Shown piece after piece: positions 1 through 7,759 of a DNA stretch of 64,000 nucleotides. The notes under the pieces were generated by a model, which saw only the letters and a program-made list of their open reading frames with translations, searched no databases and had not been told where the DNA came from. The translations under genes were made by a program, and so were the position numbers. Numbering within the stretch: position 1 is the stretch's first letter; every line of letters begins with the position of its first letter. The stretch spans positions 1 to 64,000 of the forward strand of contig CAWAJF010000008.1 of the NCBI GenBank assembly GCA_963782345.1, read 5' to 3'. This DNA is from DASUPK01 sp963782345. GTDB lineage: Bacteria > Actinomycetota > Thermoleophilia > Solirubrobacterales > 70-9.

Positions 1-70
1 GCACAGCTGGGCTCGAACCAGCGACCTCCGCCTTGTCGAGGCGGCGCTCTCCCAACTGAGCTATGCGCCC
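1..70 (-). tRNA. tRNA-Val (GAC), 3' end cut by window edge
   Basis: A cloverleaf reads on the minus strand: acceptor 5' strand GGGCGCA, D-arm stems GCTC/GAGC, anticodon stem CCGCC/GGCGG, seven-base loop TCGACAA, and T arm GCTGG-TTCGAGC-CCAGC. The anticodon is GAC, giving valine. The last two acceptor bases and the discriminator lie outside the window. Position 33, almost always U in tRNAs, reads as C here. Either this is a true variant or the loop has a sequence error; the rest of the molecule is well formed. Confidence 0.9.
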
Positions 71-96
71 TGGGCCGGCGAGTTTAGCGCCGGGGC

Positions 97-1053
97 TCAG
101 GGATCAGGAGGGAAGACAGCCCGCTCCCGGAGGCCCGCCTCCTCGAGTGCCCGTTGCATTCGCCTGCGCTTGCGGAGCCCTCGGAGGGGCGCGAGGTACT
201 CGCTCCACGAGCACCCTTCCCCGAGTAAGCGCACCGCGATCTGCGAGCGCGATCGCTCCGTCGGGTACTTGACGAAGCAGCCGAGATCCTCCGCGTACCT
301 GCCCTTGCTCCACCTGGTGCTGATTTCAGCCGTCCTGATCGCGAAGGGCACGTACGGCAGGTACCGGAGCCGCGGCCATAGACCTTCCCGCTTCAACCCC
401 AAAGCGAGCAGCTGCTCGATGTTGAAGAAGTGAGCCGGGTGGTGCTCTCGGAACCGAAGAGCCGCGTGTCTCAACTGGTGCGGAGAGGTGAACACGGCGT
501 CGGTCGCCCTCAGGTAGGCGAGCAGGTAGCGGCGAGGAACCACCGCGTGCCGATCGGTGATGCCGCCGTACTGCTCCCCATCCAGCGTGTAGAGATGACG
601 CTTCGATAGACAGGCGACCGGCGGGTGCGGCAGCGGCCAGAGGAAATCGGAACGCGTCAAGACGAACCAGTCGTAGCGATCGATCAGCCCGTCGTGCTGC
701 AGCCAGTCCGCGAGCAGGCGCCGATAGACGCAGAGGATCGCGGCGGAGGCGAGCTGCGGATGATCGGCATCCTCGATCGGCCCCAAGATGAACGGGCTCA
801 GGTCGAGCAAGCATCTCCAGTCCTCGCCACCCGAGAGGCGGTCGAGCTCCGCCGCCCAGTCCCCGTCCTCGGGATACGTCTTGAGATGGCTGGCCCGCTC
901 GTAGAACGGGTTCGGGGGCTCGCCCTCCCTGACGCAGAGCGCAAGGTCAGCATCGAGCTCGTCGAGGACCTTGGCGCAGACATTCTCGGCGGTCAGCTCC
1001 GCGGCGCGCGTCTCCGCAAAGAAGATGACCAGTGTTCCGCGATCCCGCGCCAC
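97..1053 (-). CDS. Hypothetical protein, weakly glycosyltransferase-like
   Basis: A 318-residue soluble protein with no signal peptide or membrane segment. The start is GTG (MARDRGTLVIFF). The middle contains FVLTRSDFLWPLPHP and, shortly after, ITDRHAVVPRRYLLAYL. This R-S-D followed by G-x-x-D-R-H-A pattern resembles what I recall of capsule/WavE-like sugar transfer proteins that act on a nucleotide sugar. The link is weak and based on memory. The gene lies 19 bp downstream of the SDR epimerase on the same strand, so the two may be co-transcribed, which would fit a surface polysaccharide role. Function otherwise unknown. Confidence 0.6.
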   Translation of the reverse strand: MARDRGTLVIFFAETRAAELTAENVCAKVLDELDADLALCVREGEPPNPFYERASHLKTYPEDGDWAAELDRLSGGEDWRCLLDLSPFILGPIEDADHPQLASAAILCVYRRLLADWLQHDGLIDRYDWFVLTRSDFLWPLPHPPVACLSKRHLYTLDGEQYGGITDRHAVVPRRYLLAYLRATDAVFTSPHQLRHAALRFREHHPAHFFNIEQLLALGLKREGLWPRLRYLPYVPFAIRTAEISTRWSKGRYAEDLGCFVKYPTERSRSQIAVRLLGEGCSWSEYLAPLRGLRKRRRMQRALEEAGLRERAVFPPDP

Positions 1054-1072
1054 GGCGGGTTCCGCTCCGGTG

Positions 1073-2077
1073 CTAGGCGACGGGCGCGGTCGGAGCCTGG
1101 ACGGTCGCCGGGGCCTCGGGCAGCAGGCCCTTGGCGCGCATCGTCACCTTGAAGGTCTCGAGGGTGTCGTACTTGGGCTGCCAGCCGGCGGTCGACTTGA
1201 GCTTCTCGGTCGAGACGACCCAGGGGTAGCGGATGAAGTCCAGGTTTCCGGCCGGCGCCTCGGTTCGCGGCACGCGCATCTTCCACATCGCCCCGTTCAG
1301 CCGCTTCATCGTCTTCAGTGAGATGTTGCGCGTCTTCTTGCCCACCATCTCGGCGGCCCGGCTCCAGGTCATCAGGCCGTCGCCGGCGAGGTTGAAGGCG
1401 CCGGCGTGCTTGCCGTCGAGCAGCGCGATCAGGGCGGAGACGACGTCGTCCTCGTGGACGAGCTGGAACTCCTCGTCGACGCCGTCGAGGATCGGGACGA
1501 AGGGGTTGTTGCCGAAGGCGCGGACGATGTAGTTGTCGACGCTCGGGCCGAAGACGATCGAGGGCCGGACGATGGTCATCACGGCGTCCGGGTTCTCCAG
1601 CGCCCAGAGCTGGGCGATCCGGTCGGAGTCCGCCTTGTGCTTGGCGTACGAGAAGTCGGGGGCCCCGCGGACCGGCCAGTCCTCGGCGATCGGCTTCGGG
1701 TTGTCCGGAAAGGCGCCGTAGGCGGTGGCCGAGGAGGTCTGGATCACCTGCTTGATGCCGGCGTCGGCAGCGGCCTGCAGCACCGCCTGCGTGCCGTTCA
1801 CGTCGATGTCGTACATCTTCGCCTCGTCGCGAATCGGGTTGAGGACGAAGGCGAAGTGAAGGAGCGCGTCGATCTCGTGACGCTCGAGCAGCTCGCGCAT
1901 CTGCTTGCGGTCGCGGATGTCGGCCTTGACGAACTCGTGCTTCGGCCAGCTGCGAGGCGGCGGGCGGAGGTCGACGTCGACGATCTTCTCGGTCTCCTCA
2001 CGGGAGGAAAGCTCGTCGGTGAGCCGACCGCCGATGTACCCGGATCCGCCAGTGATCAGGTAGCGCACGGACCGCAT
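1073..2077 (-). CDS. NAD-dependent epimerase/dehydratase (extended SDR)
   Basis: 334 residues. The N-terminus carries the Rossmann dinucleotide motif TGGSGYIGG at residues 9-17, and the catalytic YAKHK (YxxxK) lies near residue 144, preceded by a serine-rich TSSATAYG strand. These are the hallmarks of extended short-chain dehydrogenases that act on nucleotide sugars or related substrates. The substrate cannot be read from the sequence. The start ATG sits directly before the Rossmann strand. A partly palindromic GAGCGttCGCTC lies about 30 bp upstream of the start (2107-2118) and could be an operator. The hypothetical protein downstream is probably in the same transcript. Confidence 0.85.
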   Translation of the reverse strand: MRSVRYLITGGSGYIGGRLTDELSSREETEKIVDVDLRPPPRSWPKHEFVKADIRDRKQMRELLERHEIDALLHFAFVLNPIRDEAKMYDIDVNGTQAVLQAAADAGIKQVIQTSSATAYGAFPDNPKPIAEDWPVRGAPDFSYAKHKADSDRIAQLWALENPDAVMTIVRPSIVFGPSVDNYIVRAFGNNPFVPILDGVDEEFQLVHEDDVVSALIALLDGKHAGAFNLAGDGLMTWSRAAEMVGKKTRNISLKTMKRLNGAMWKMRVPRTEAPAGNLDFIRYPWVVSTEKLKSTAGWQPKYDTLETFKVTMRAKGLLPEAPATVQAPTAPVA

Positions 2078-2204
2078 CCTATCCTGGCTGGGCGGCCAAT
2101 GTCTACGAGCGTTCGCTCATAAATCCAGGGTCCCCAAAATTCAAGGAATCTTGCGTCTTCCGAAGGAAGTGCAACCTCTCGCGAGCAGGCGTGTTAGTTT
2201 CTCT

Positions 2205-2340
2205 TGACAGGCTCAAGTCGCCGCACTGAACGGCCGACGTGAGCCATAAGGCTTGAAGGACCGACGGGCCGGCTGAAGCTCAGATTCGCCGGCGGCACGT
2301 CCTTTCGGAACCAAAGGGCCCCCTCAGCGGGGCCCTTTTC
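2205..2340 (+). ncRNA. Candidate structured small RNA with intrinsic terminator
   Basis: The 311-bp stretch between the SDR gene and the NfeD-like gene has no convincing ORF, but it folds on the plus strand into three successive hairpins. Hairpin 1 (2210-2245) pairs GGCTC with GAGCC, with an inner GTCG/CGAC stem. Hairpin 2 (2255-2306) pairs GAAGGAC with GTCCTTTC and GCCGGC with GCCGGC. Hairpin 3 (2313-2338) is a classic terminator ending in TTTT. I do not recognise a known RNA family; it is not a 6C RNA, tRNA, SRP RNA or tmRNA by eye. The sequence from 2078 to 2204 holds no other feature I can support. Confidence 0.5.
2313..2339 (+). terminator. Rho-independent terminator
   Basis: A ten-base-pair stem AAAGGGCCCC/GGGGCCCTTT with loop CTCAGC is followed by T residues on the plus strand (TTTT) and a weaker TTT on the minus strand. 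It probably ends the candidate small RNA and may also end the NfeD-like gene's transcript coming from the other side. Confidence 0.8.
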
Positions 2341-2388
2341 CGTGCTGGAGGCGCGTCTCCGGATCCGCGTCGACATAAAACAGGCGAA

Positions 2389-2715
2389 TCACTCCGACTG
2401 CCGCTCGACGCGGAGGGTGAGGCCATGCACGCCGGCGACCGTCACCCTGTCTCCCACCTCCGCCTTCGAGGGACACTCGGCGCGCCAGATCTCCCCGCGG
2501 AAACGCACCCGGCCACGCGGATCGCAGACCTCGATCACCTCCGCCGAGGCGCCGATCAGCGCCTCCTTGCCGGTGGCGACACGGTACCGGCGCAGGAAGC
2601 GAATCCAGAAGCCGACCTCCGCGATCTCGATCGCGATCCCGAGGGACACCGCCGCAAGCCCCCACCCGGGCGGTAGGACGAAGAAGGCGAGCGCAACCGC
2701 GACGACGAGGAGCAC
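2389..2715 (-). CDS. NfeD-like membrane protein with C-terminal OB fold
   Basis: A 108-residue protein starting at GTG. Two hydrophobic segments occupy residues 1-40 (LLVVAVALAFFVLPPGWG and a following helix). They are followed by a basic stretch (RFLRRYRVATGKEAL) and a small beta domain with GASAEVIEVCDPRGRVRFRG. This is the layout of short NfeD proteins, which sit in the membrane with an OB-fold domain and often partner with stomatin-like or membrane protease systems. No partner gene is next to it. Its end faces the bidirectional terminator at 2313-2339. Confidence 0.65.
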   Translation of the reverse strand: MLLVVAVALAFFVLPPGWGLAAVSLGIAIEIAEVGFWIRFLRRYRVATGKEALIGASAEVIEVCDPRGRVRFRGEIWRAECPSKAEVGDRVTVAGVHGLTLRVERQSE

Positions 2716-2814
2716 CCGCCGATGCTAAGGCGGGACCGCCACCCGGGCCGGGCTGGGCCGAAACATCGAGTAGTCTGATCCGAGTTTGGCTATGCGGGGG
2801 CGGGACGGAACTTG

Positions 2815-3408
2815 ATGACCTGGGAAGAAGGAAGCGCCAACGCTGAGGCCGACACTGATGCGCAAGCGGCCTCGGAGCAGGAGCCGGAACGGACCGCGGA
2901 CGAGGAGAGCGGTACCGTGGGTGCGCGGATCGACTCGGTGCTGGCTGCCGCGGAGCGCGCGGCGACCGGCATCAGGGAGGAGGCGCGTGAATGGGCTCGC
3001 CAACACAAGGAGGAGTCGCAGCAGCGAGCCGAAGAGCTTGCGGCCGGGCACCTTCGCGAGCTCTGGCGTCTCACCGATGACCTGAGGGCGAGCGCCCATG
3101 CGGTCGCGCAGGAATGCGATCAGGTGATCAAGGCGATCGAGGACTCCTCCGGCCGGGCGACGTCCGACGAGTCGAGCCCGAGACCGGGCGTCGCCGGCTC
3201 CGAGTCCGAGACCGCCGACGATTTGCAGGACACGGCGAGAGCCGGGGCCTCCGCCTCACCCGGAAAGGATGCGATTTCCGACCGCGCCCGCTTGTACGCC
3301 GCGCAGATGATCGCGGCCGGTGACTCGCGCGAGCAAATCTCACGCCGGCTCCGAAAGGAGTTCGGCATTCAGGACGCCGGCGCGATGCTGGACCGGATGG
3401 GCGCCTGA
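2815..3408 (+). CDS. Hypothetical coiled-coil protein
   Basis: 197 residues, unrecognised. The first 40 residues are acidic and low in complexity. Residues about 40-110 form a strong coiled coil rich in Ala, Glu, Arg and Lys (for example AREWARQHKEESQQRAEELA). An acidic linker follows, and then a distinct C-terminal segment of about 40 residues (RARLYAAQMIAAGDSREQ...LDRMGA) that looks like a small helical domain seen in other Thermoleophilia hypotheticals. The ATG was chosen over an overlapping TTG three bases upstream because GGGACGG is better spaced from it. A structural or DivIVA-like role is possible but not shown. Confidence 0.6.
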   Translation: MTWEEGSANAEADTDAQAASEQEPERTADEESGTVGARIDSVLAAAERAATGIREEAREWARQHKEESQQRAEELAAGHLRELWRLTDDLRASAHAVAQECDQVIKAIEDSSGRATSDESSPRPGVAGSESETADDLQDTARAGASASPGKDAISDRARLYAAQMIAAGDSREQISRRLRKEFGIQDAGAMLDRMGA

Positions 3409-3456
3409 GCCGGACCCGGTTGTTTGGCCTCAGGGCCAGCGGCTAACGTTCGCTGG

Positions 3457-4350
3457 ATGGGAGTCCCGGGGCCATCCAGCAGGGGTACGAGCGCGATCTC
3501 ACGCTTTCTCGTGGAGCACCAGGATCACGACGCCGGTTTCGACGTCGGCAGGGAGGCAGGATCCGGAACAGGCCACCTGAGGGTCGTCTGCCTGGGCTGC
3601 GGCGAGAGCGTCGATTACCGCACGACCGAAACCGGCCCGGAGGTTCGCGCGCGCCTCGGGAGCCAGCGCTCCTCCCGTCAGGGGCAGGAGCGGCTCCCCA
3701 AGCAACCGGCGGCCCATAGCCAAGCCGCGGGGCGATCCGGTCGGCCTCCGCTCGCTGCGATCGCGATCGGGATCGTGATATTGGGACTCGTGCTGATCGG
3801 CATCCTGCTCCTCGCCGGCGGCGGCTCGAACGATTCGATGGGGACGAGGTCGACGACCCCGACGTCCGCCCCGGCAACGGTGGCGACGCAACCCACCGCG
3901 CCAGCGACTGCTCCCCCAGCCAAGCCGGAGCCGCGCCCTCCGAGGCTGCACGCGGCGACCTACGACGACCGGTTCACGATCGGTGTGCCCGGTCGATGGC
4001 GCTCCGAACGAAGGGGCGCGGAGACGGTGCTGCTCGGCCCGGGCGGGACGCCCGAGATCGACATCTACTACGCCATAAACCAACGCGGGCTGGCCGATTT
4101 GGGCAGGTCGGCGGTTCGCTTCCTGGAGGATCGCCACCCTGCCGGACACGTCACCGAGCCGGTCCCAACCAGCGTCGCGGACCTGCGGGCGCTGCGAGTC
4201 CAGGCCACCTACCCCGACGGATCGGAGTCGGCCCTGGTCTTGACCAGCGGGGCCTACGCGTACCTCCTGGTCACGCGAATCGCTCGGAACGACGAGCCGT
4301 ATCGCGTACGGCAGGCCACCGCCGCCCGGAAGAGCTTCAGGCCCCTGTGA
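3457..4350 (+). CDS. Hypothetical membrane-anchored protein with zinc-ribbon-like N-terminus
   Basis: About 297 residues. Near residue 45 is VVCLGCGESVDY, one CxxC knuckle. A basic region leads to a single membrane span (AIAIGIVILGLVLIGILLLA), then a Thr/Pro/Ala-rich linker of about 50 residues, then an outer domain of about 130 residues (TYDDRFTIGVPGRWRSERRG...) resembling PsbP/LpqN-type lipoprotein domains. The layout suggests a protein anchored in the membrane with its C-terminal domain outside. The start is uncertain: TTG 3424, ATG 3457 and GTG near 3511 are all possible. It runs convergently into the diguanylate cyclase gene and overlaps it by 14 bp. Confidence 0.55.
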   Translation: MGVPGPSSRGTSAISRFLVEHQDHDAGFDVGREAGSGTGHLRVVCLGCGESVDYRTTETGPEVRARLGSQRSSRQGQERLPKQPAAHSQAAGRSGRPPLAAIAIGIVILGLVLIGILLLAGGGSNDSMGTRSTTPTSAPATVATQPTAPATAPPAKPEPRPPRLHAATYDDRFTIGVPGRWRSERRGAETVLLGPGGTPEIDIYYAINQRGLADLGRSAVRFLEDRHPAGHVTEPVPTSVADLRALRVQATYPDGSESALVLTSGAYAYLLVTRIARNDEPYRVRQATAARKSFRPL

Positions 4351-5500
4351 CGGACGTGCCGCGGGAGACGCGGCGCGAGCGATAGTTTGCGAGCTCGAGG
4401 CGGTGTGTACGAAGGGAGATGTCGGCAGCGTCGAGCAGCTCGGCCGGCTCGGCGCCGTCCTCGGGAAAGACAGCCACACCGAAACTCACCGAGAGCTTGA
4501 CTGGACCGGCGGCCAGCCGGCGCACCTCACGCTCGATCCGCGCGGCCAGAAGCCAGGCCTGGTCGCGGTTGGTCTCCGGCGCGATCACCGAGAACTCGTC
4601 TCCCCCGTGCCGGTAGACCGCATCCTCGCCGCGTACCTCGAGCCCGATCATCGAGGCCACGATCACGAGCACCAGGTCCCCGATCAGGTGACCTTGGGTG
4701 TCGTTGACGGACTTGAAACCATCAAGGTCCAGATTGAGTAGGGCGAACTGCCGCCCCTTACGGCTGTGCCGGAGCGTCTCATGACGCAGCCGCTCGATCA
4801 GGGCCCGGTAGTTGCCCACGCCAGTGAGATCATCGACCCCCAGGAGTGCCTGATAGGTCGCGCGACTCGACTCCAGATTCGCGGTCAACCGACCGACGGC
4901 GACGGCCGTGAACGTCAAGGGCAAGCCAACCGCAAGCGTCCAGAGAGCCCCCTCCTGAAAATCCACACCCGTATCCGTGAACCTGAGAAGCAGTGCCGCG
5001 CCGATCAGGGCCAGGTAAGGGGCCATCCGCTTGGGAAAGACAACGGCGACGAAGAGGGCGACGAAGAAGTAGAGGTAGGAAAGGACATAGTCCGTGGCCT
5101 GCACCATCGCGGCCGTCTCGGCGATGGCGACGATGGGAACGACTGCCAGCCACCGTCGGCTCAGCTGTCGCTCCGCTGCCCAGAGGCAACTAGCCCCGGT
5201 GCCGACCGCAAGCGCCACCACGATTGCCTCCGGGGCGTCGAGGGACCTGCCCAGAAGGAGGATGGCCGGCACCATCATCAGCGCGCTGCCGATGAAGAGG
5301 GCCCCGGCCAGCCGCCATGCCAACGGAGTGGTCAATCCGTGAGCTTCACCCCTTGCCTGCTCCACATGGATCGAATCGCTCGTCGCAGGCAAGCCTTGTC
5401 CGGAGTGCCGGCCGATTGCAGCTCGGAAATCTTCAATGAATCGCATGAGCCTGGCGACAGCACCGAGACGGCCGCGCGACTCTAGCAGCGAACTCGGCAC
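4337..5500 (-). CDS. Membrane diguanylate cyclase (GGDEF)
   Basis: 387 residues. After a cytoplasmic N-terminus, about six hydrophobic helices (residues 60-200) form an undefined sensor region. A GGDEF domain follows, with DDLTGVGN, LDLDGFKSVND and the intact active-site motif HGGDEF. RGED, five residues before GGDEF, matches the RxxD inhibitory site, so product feedback is expected. The enzyme should make cyclic-di-GMP from two GTP at the membrane. GTG 5500 is preceded by GGAAGA at good spacing; ATG 5446 is an alternative. A PAS-EAL protein at 58.9 kb could break the same messenger down. Confidence 0.88.
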   Translation of the reverse strand: MPSSLLESRGRLGAVARLMRFIEDFRAAIGRHSGQGLPATSDSIHVEQARGEAHGLTTPLAWRLAGALFIGSALMMVPAILLLGRSLDAPEAIVVALAVGTGASCLWAAERQLSRRWLAVVPIVAIAETAAMVQATDYVLSYLYFFVALFVAVVFPKRMAPYLALIGAALLLRFTDTGVDFQEGALWTLAVGLPLTFTAVAVGRLTANLESSRATYQALLGVDDLTGVGNYRALIERLRHETLRHSRKGRQFALLNLDLDGFKSVNDTQGHLIGDLVLVIVASMIGLEVRGEDAVYRHGGDEFSVIAPETNRDQAWLLAARIEREVRRLAAGPVKLSVSFGVAVFPEDGAEPAELLDAADISLRTHRLELANYRSRRVSRGTSVTGA

Positions 5501-5646
5501 CTATTCTTCCGGTCCCCAGCGAGGCGGGCTCCCCTGCTGTCAGTGGGGCAGAGTGTACTCCCGGGATTGCCCGCCAATAGATCGAGAGCGGGCGGGCGGG
5601 CGGCTACGAGTCCAAGGGAAGTTGCCGATCGGCAGGGTATTCCCAG

Positions 5647-5717
5647 AGGCGCCCACCGGAATCGAACCGGTGTAAACGGCTTTGCAGGCCGCTGCGTAAC
5701 CACTCCGCCAGGGCGCC
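5647..5717 (-). tRNA. tRNA-Cys (GCA)
   Basis: A 71-nt cloverleaf on the minus strand: acceptor GGCGCCC/GGGCGCC, anticodon loop CTGCAAA with anticodon GCA, and T arm CCGG-TTCGATT-CCGG. CCA is not encoded. It forms a small tRNA cluster with tRNA-Gly about 80 bp upstream, probably in one transcript. Confidence 0.95.
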
Positions 5718-5800
5718 GGGTGAGAGCAAGCCTAACGACGAGTCTCAGAAGTGAAAACGCCCCGGAGGCTTCATGCCCACGGGGCGAATGAGTCGAGGCA

Positions 5801-5874
5801 AGCGGCTGATGGGATTCGAACCCACGACCTTCTGCATGGCAAGCAGACGCTCTAGCCAACTGAGCTACAGCCGC
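5801..5874 (-). tRNA. tRNA-Gly (GCC)
   Basis: A 74-nt cloverleaf on the minus strand: acceptor GCGGCTG/CAGCCGC, D arm GCTC/GAGC, anticodon stem TCTGC/GCAGA with loop TTGCCAT (anticodon GCC), and T arm GTGGG-TTCGAAT-CCCAT. CCA is not encoded. Confidence 0.95.
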
Positions 5875-5901
5875 GCGGTGCCCGAGTCTAGCTTCGCTAG
5901 G

Positions 5902-5928
5902 AGAAAAACCCGGCGTCCTTGCCGGGTT
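5902..5928 (-). terminator. Rho-independent terminator
   Basis: Reading the minus strand, AACCCGGC pairs with GCCGGGTT around the loop AAGGAC and is followed by TTTCTC, giving five T residues in a row. It lies 31 bp after the stop of the small secreted protein gene and ends that transcript before the tRNA pair. Confidence 0.85.
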
Positions 5929-5959
5929 CTCCTCCTGGATCCGCGCAGCTGGCGACGGT

Positions 5960-6241
5960 CTACAGGTTGCCCTGTCGGTTGCCGCAGACGGCGCTGTTGT
6001 TGAGTCCGGTCTGCCGTCCGTTCGCTCCACCGCGGAAATCGTGAGCGACGTCACCCTTGTTGCCGAACGCGCCGAACGCGCCTGAACCCGCGCCTGAGTC
6101 GCACTGCGCACCGGCGTCAGCGGCCGAGTTGCAGCCGTTCGCGGACTGGTCACAGTAGGCCGCGCCGGCACCACTGGGGATCAGCAGGACGGGAACCATC
6201 AGACCTGCTGCTACTGCGAGCACTGCGATGAGTCGCTTCAT
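5960..6241 (-). CDS. Small secreted cysteine-containing protein
   Basis: 93 residues starting at ATG 6241, with an excellent ribosome binding site (GGAAAGGTGG) eight bases upstream. A signal peptide (MKRLIAVLAVAAGLMVPVLL to AGA) is followed by a short mature part rich in Gly, Ala, Asn and Asp, with four cysteines (YCDQ, GCNS, QCDS, VCGN) that could form two disulfides. I do not recognise a family. It is transcribed divergently from the secreted protease and has its own terminator. Confidence 0.7.
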   Translation of the reverse strand: MKRLIAVLAVAAGLMVPVLLIPSGAGAAYCDQSANGCNSAADAGAQCDSGAGSGAFGAFGNKGDVAHDFRGGANGRQTGLNNSAVCGNRQGNL

Positions 6242-6461
6242 AGCGACCACCTTTCCGGTTGGAGTCTCGCGCGACGTCGGGCAATCCGGTCACCGTCGCC
6301 GAGCCTCGTTTCGCCGACACTAACGCCATCCCGGAGCGGACAACATCCGCAATCAGCACGGATCATCCCTGCGGGGTATTTACCAACCCCCACCGGCACC
6401 GCGGTCACTATTTTTGGGTATGGTCCTTCCGCTTGGGGTAACTGCGAACCAGGGGGCTTCA

Positions 6462-7304
6462 ATGCATCGAAAGGCTCTGACCGCCGCGATCGGCGTGGTC
6501 GCGATCTGCGTTCTAGCGATCGTGCCGTCGGCCGCTTCCGCATGGGCTCCGGCGAGCTCGGCAACGATCCACCCAGGCGTCCAGGTGTTCACCGAGGGCG
6601 CGCAGTGCACCTCCAACTTCGTCTTCCAGGACGCTTCGGACGTGTACCTGGGCCAAGCTGCGCACTGCTCGGGCACCGGGTCGAGCACCGACACGAACGG
6701 GTGCACCTCGGGCTCTCTGCCGATCGGCACGCCGGTCGACGTCACCGGCGCGAGCCATCCGGGGACGCTCGTCTACAACTCCTGGCTGACCATGCAGTCG
6801 AAGGGCGAGACCGACGCCGACACCTGCGCGTTCAACGACCTCGCCCTGATCAAGCTGGATCCGGCGGATGTCGGGAGCGTCAATCCATCGGTCCCCGCCT
6901 TCGGAGGGCCGACCGGCCTCGGCACCTGGGGCGGCACGGGATCCACGGTCTACACATATGGCAATTCGGAGCTCCGCGGTGGCGTCACCGCGCTCAGCCC
7001 GAAGCAGGGCATCGTCGTGCAGAACGCCGCGAGCGGCTGGAGCCATGACGTCTACACGCTCACTCCCGGCATCCCCGGGGACTCGGGGAGTGGGTTCCTG
7101 GACGCGAACGGAGGAGCGATCGGCGTCCTCAGCACCGTCCAGCTGGCGCCTTTGGTCGGCGCGAACGGCGTCGGGGACCTCGCCAAGGAGATCGCCTACA
7201 TGCACGCCAACGACTCGGCGTTCTCGGGGGTCAACCTGGTGCCGGGGACGGAGCCCTTCAGCGGGGACGTTGTTCGCGCTGCTCTGAAAGGCCTCGGCCT
7301 GTAG
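6462..7304 (+). CDS. Secreted trypsin-like serine protease
   Basis: 280 residues with a signal peptide (KALTAAIGVVAICVLAIVP to ASA). The chymotrypsin-fold triad is visible: His in GQAAHC, Asp in FNDLALIKL and Ser in GDSGSGF. Three or four cysteines suggest disulfides in the mature enzyme. The family cleaves peptide bonds outside the cell; the exact substrate is unknown. ATG 6462 follows AGGGGGC and starts right before the signal peptide; an upstream ATG at 6420 would add a non-hydrophobic extension. The gene is followed by a strong terminator at 7331. Confidence 0.85.
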   Translation: MHRKALTAAIGVVAICVLAIVPSAASAWAPASSATIHPGVQVFTEGAQCTSNFVFQDASDVYLGQAAHCSGTGSSTDTNGCTSGSLPIGTPVDVTGASHPGTLVYNSWLTMQSKGETDADTCAFNDLALIKLDPADVGSVNPSVPAFGGPTGLGTWGGTGSTVYTYGNSELRGGVTALSPKQGIVVQNAASGWSHDVYTLTPGIPGDSGSGFLDANGGAIGVLSTVQLAPLVGANGVGDLAKEIAYMHANDSAFSGVNLVPGTEPFSGDVVRAALKGLGL

Positions 7305-7330
7305 CGAGGAGCCACAGGCGATCAGGCTGG

Positions 7331-7359
7331 AAAGGCCGGGCTGAGGGGCCCGGCCTTTT
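7331..7359 (+). terminator. Bidirectional intrinsic terminator
   Basis: AAAGGCCGGGC pairs with GGCCCGGCCTTTT around TGAGG. T residues on one side and A residues on the other let it serve both the protease gene (plus) and the RNase H-like gene (minus), whose stop codon overlaps its end. Confidence 0.85.
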
Positions 7360-7757
7360 CAATTCGCTGCCGCGTCGAGGGCTTCGTTCAGGAGCTCGTC
7401 GGCGCGGGTGTTCTCGTCGCGCTTGACGTGCCTGATCGACCAGCTCGGCAGCTCGCGCAGCGCGTCCCTTGCCTTCGTGTGCAGCGGACGAAGGTGATCC
7501 TGCTTGACCTTCCACTTCCCGCGCACCTGCTCGACGATCAGCATCGAGTCCCCGACGAACTCGATCTCATCCGCTCCGAGCTGCTTGGCCAGATCGATGC
7601 CGAGCAGCAGCGCCCGGTACTCGGCCACGTTGTTCGTGGCCTTCCCGATGGTCTCGCTGCGCTCGGCGAGGATCTCCCCCGAGGGATCCGTCGCGACGGC
7701 AGCGATCCCCGCCGGCCCCGGGTTCCCCCGCGAGCCGCCGTCTACGTTGACGATCAC
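7359..7757 (-). CDS. RNase HI-like ribonuclease
   Basis: 132 residues, a complete RNase H fold. The four acidic catalytic residues are present: Asp in VDGGSRGNPG, Glu in NNVAEYRAL, Asp in FVGDSMLIV and Asp in DENTRAD. The family cuts the RNA strand of RNA-DNA hybrids. It lacks the basic handle of E. coli RNase HI and resembles the N-terminal half of actinobacterial RNase H/phosphatase fusions, without the phosphatase. The GTG start lies two bases after the stop of the EF-G-like gene, so translation is probably coupled. Confidence 0.85.
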   Translation of the reverse strand: MIVNVDGGSRGNPGPAGIAAVATDPSGEILAERSETIGKATNNVAEYRALLLGIDLAKQLGADEIEFVGDSMLIVEQVRGKWKVKQDHLRPLHTKARDALRELPSWSIRHVKRDENTRADELLNEALDAAAN

Positions 7758-7759
7758 CT

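Noticed and set aside
2107..2118. GAGCGttCGCTC as a TetR-type operator for the SDR gene
   Set aside because: Short arms and no regulator gene nearby; mentioned with the SDR gene but not called as a site.
2205..2340. Known RNA families (6C RNA, SRP RNA, c-di-GMP riboswitch)
   Set aside because: The C6/G6 stems of 6C RNA, the SRP tetraloop region and the conserved riboswitch core bases are all absent by eye.
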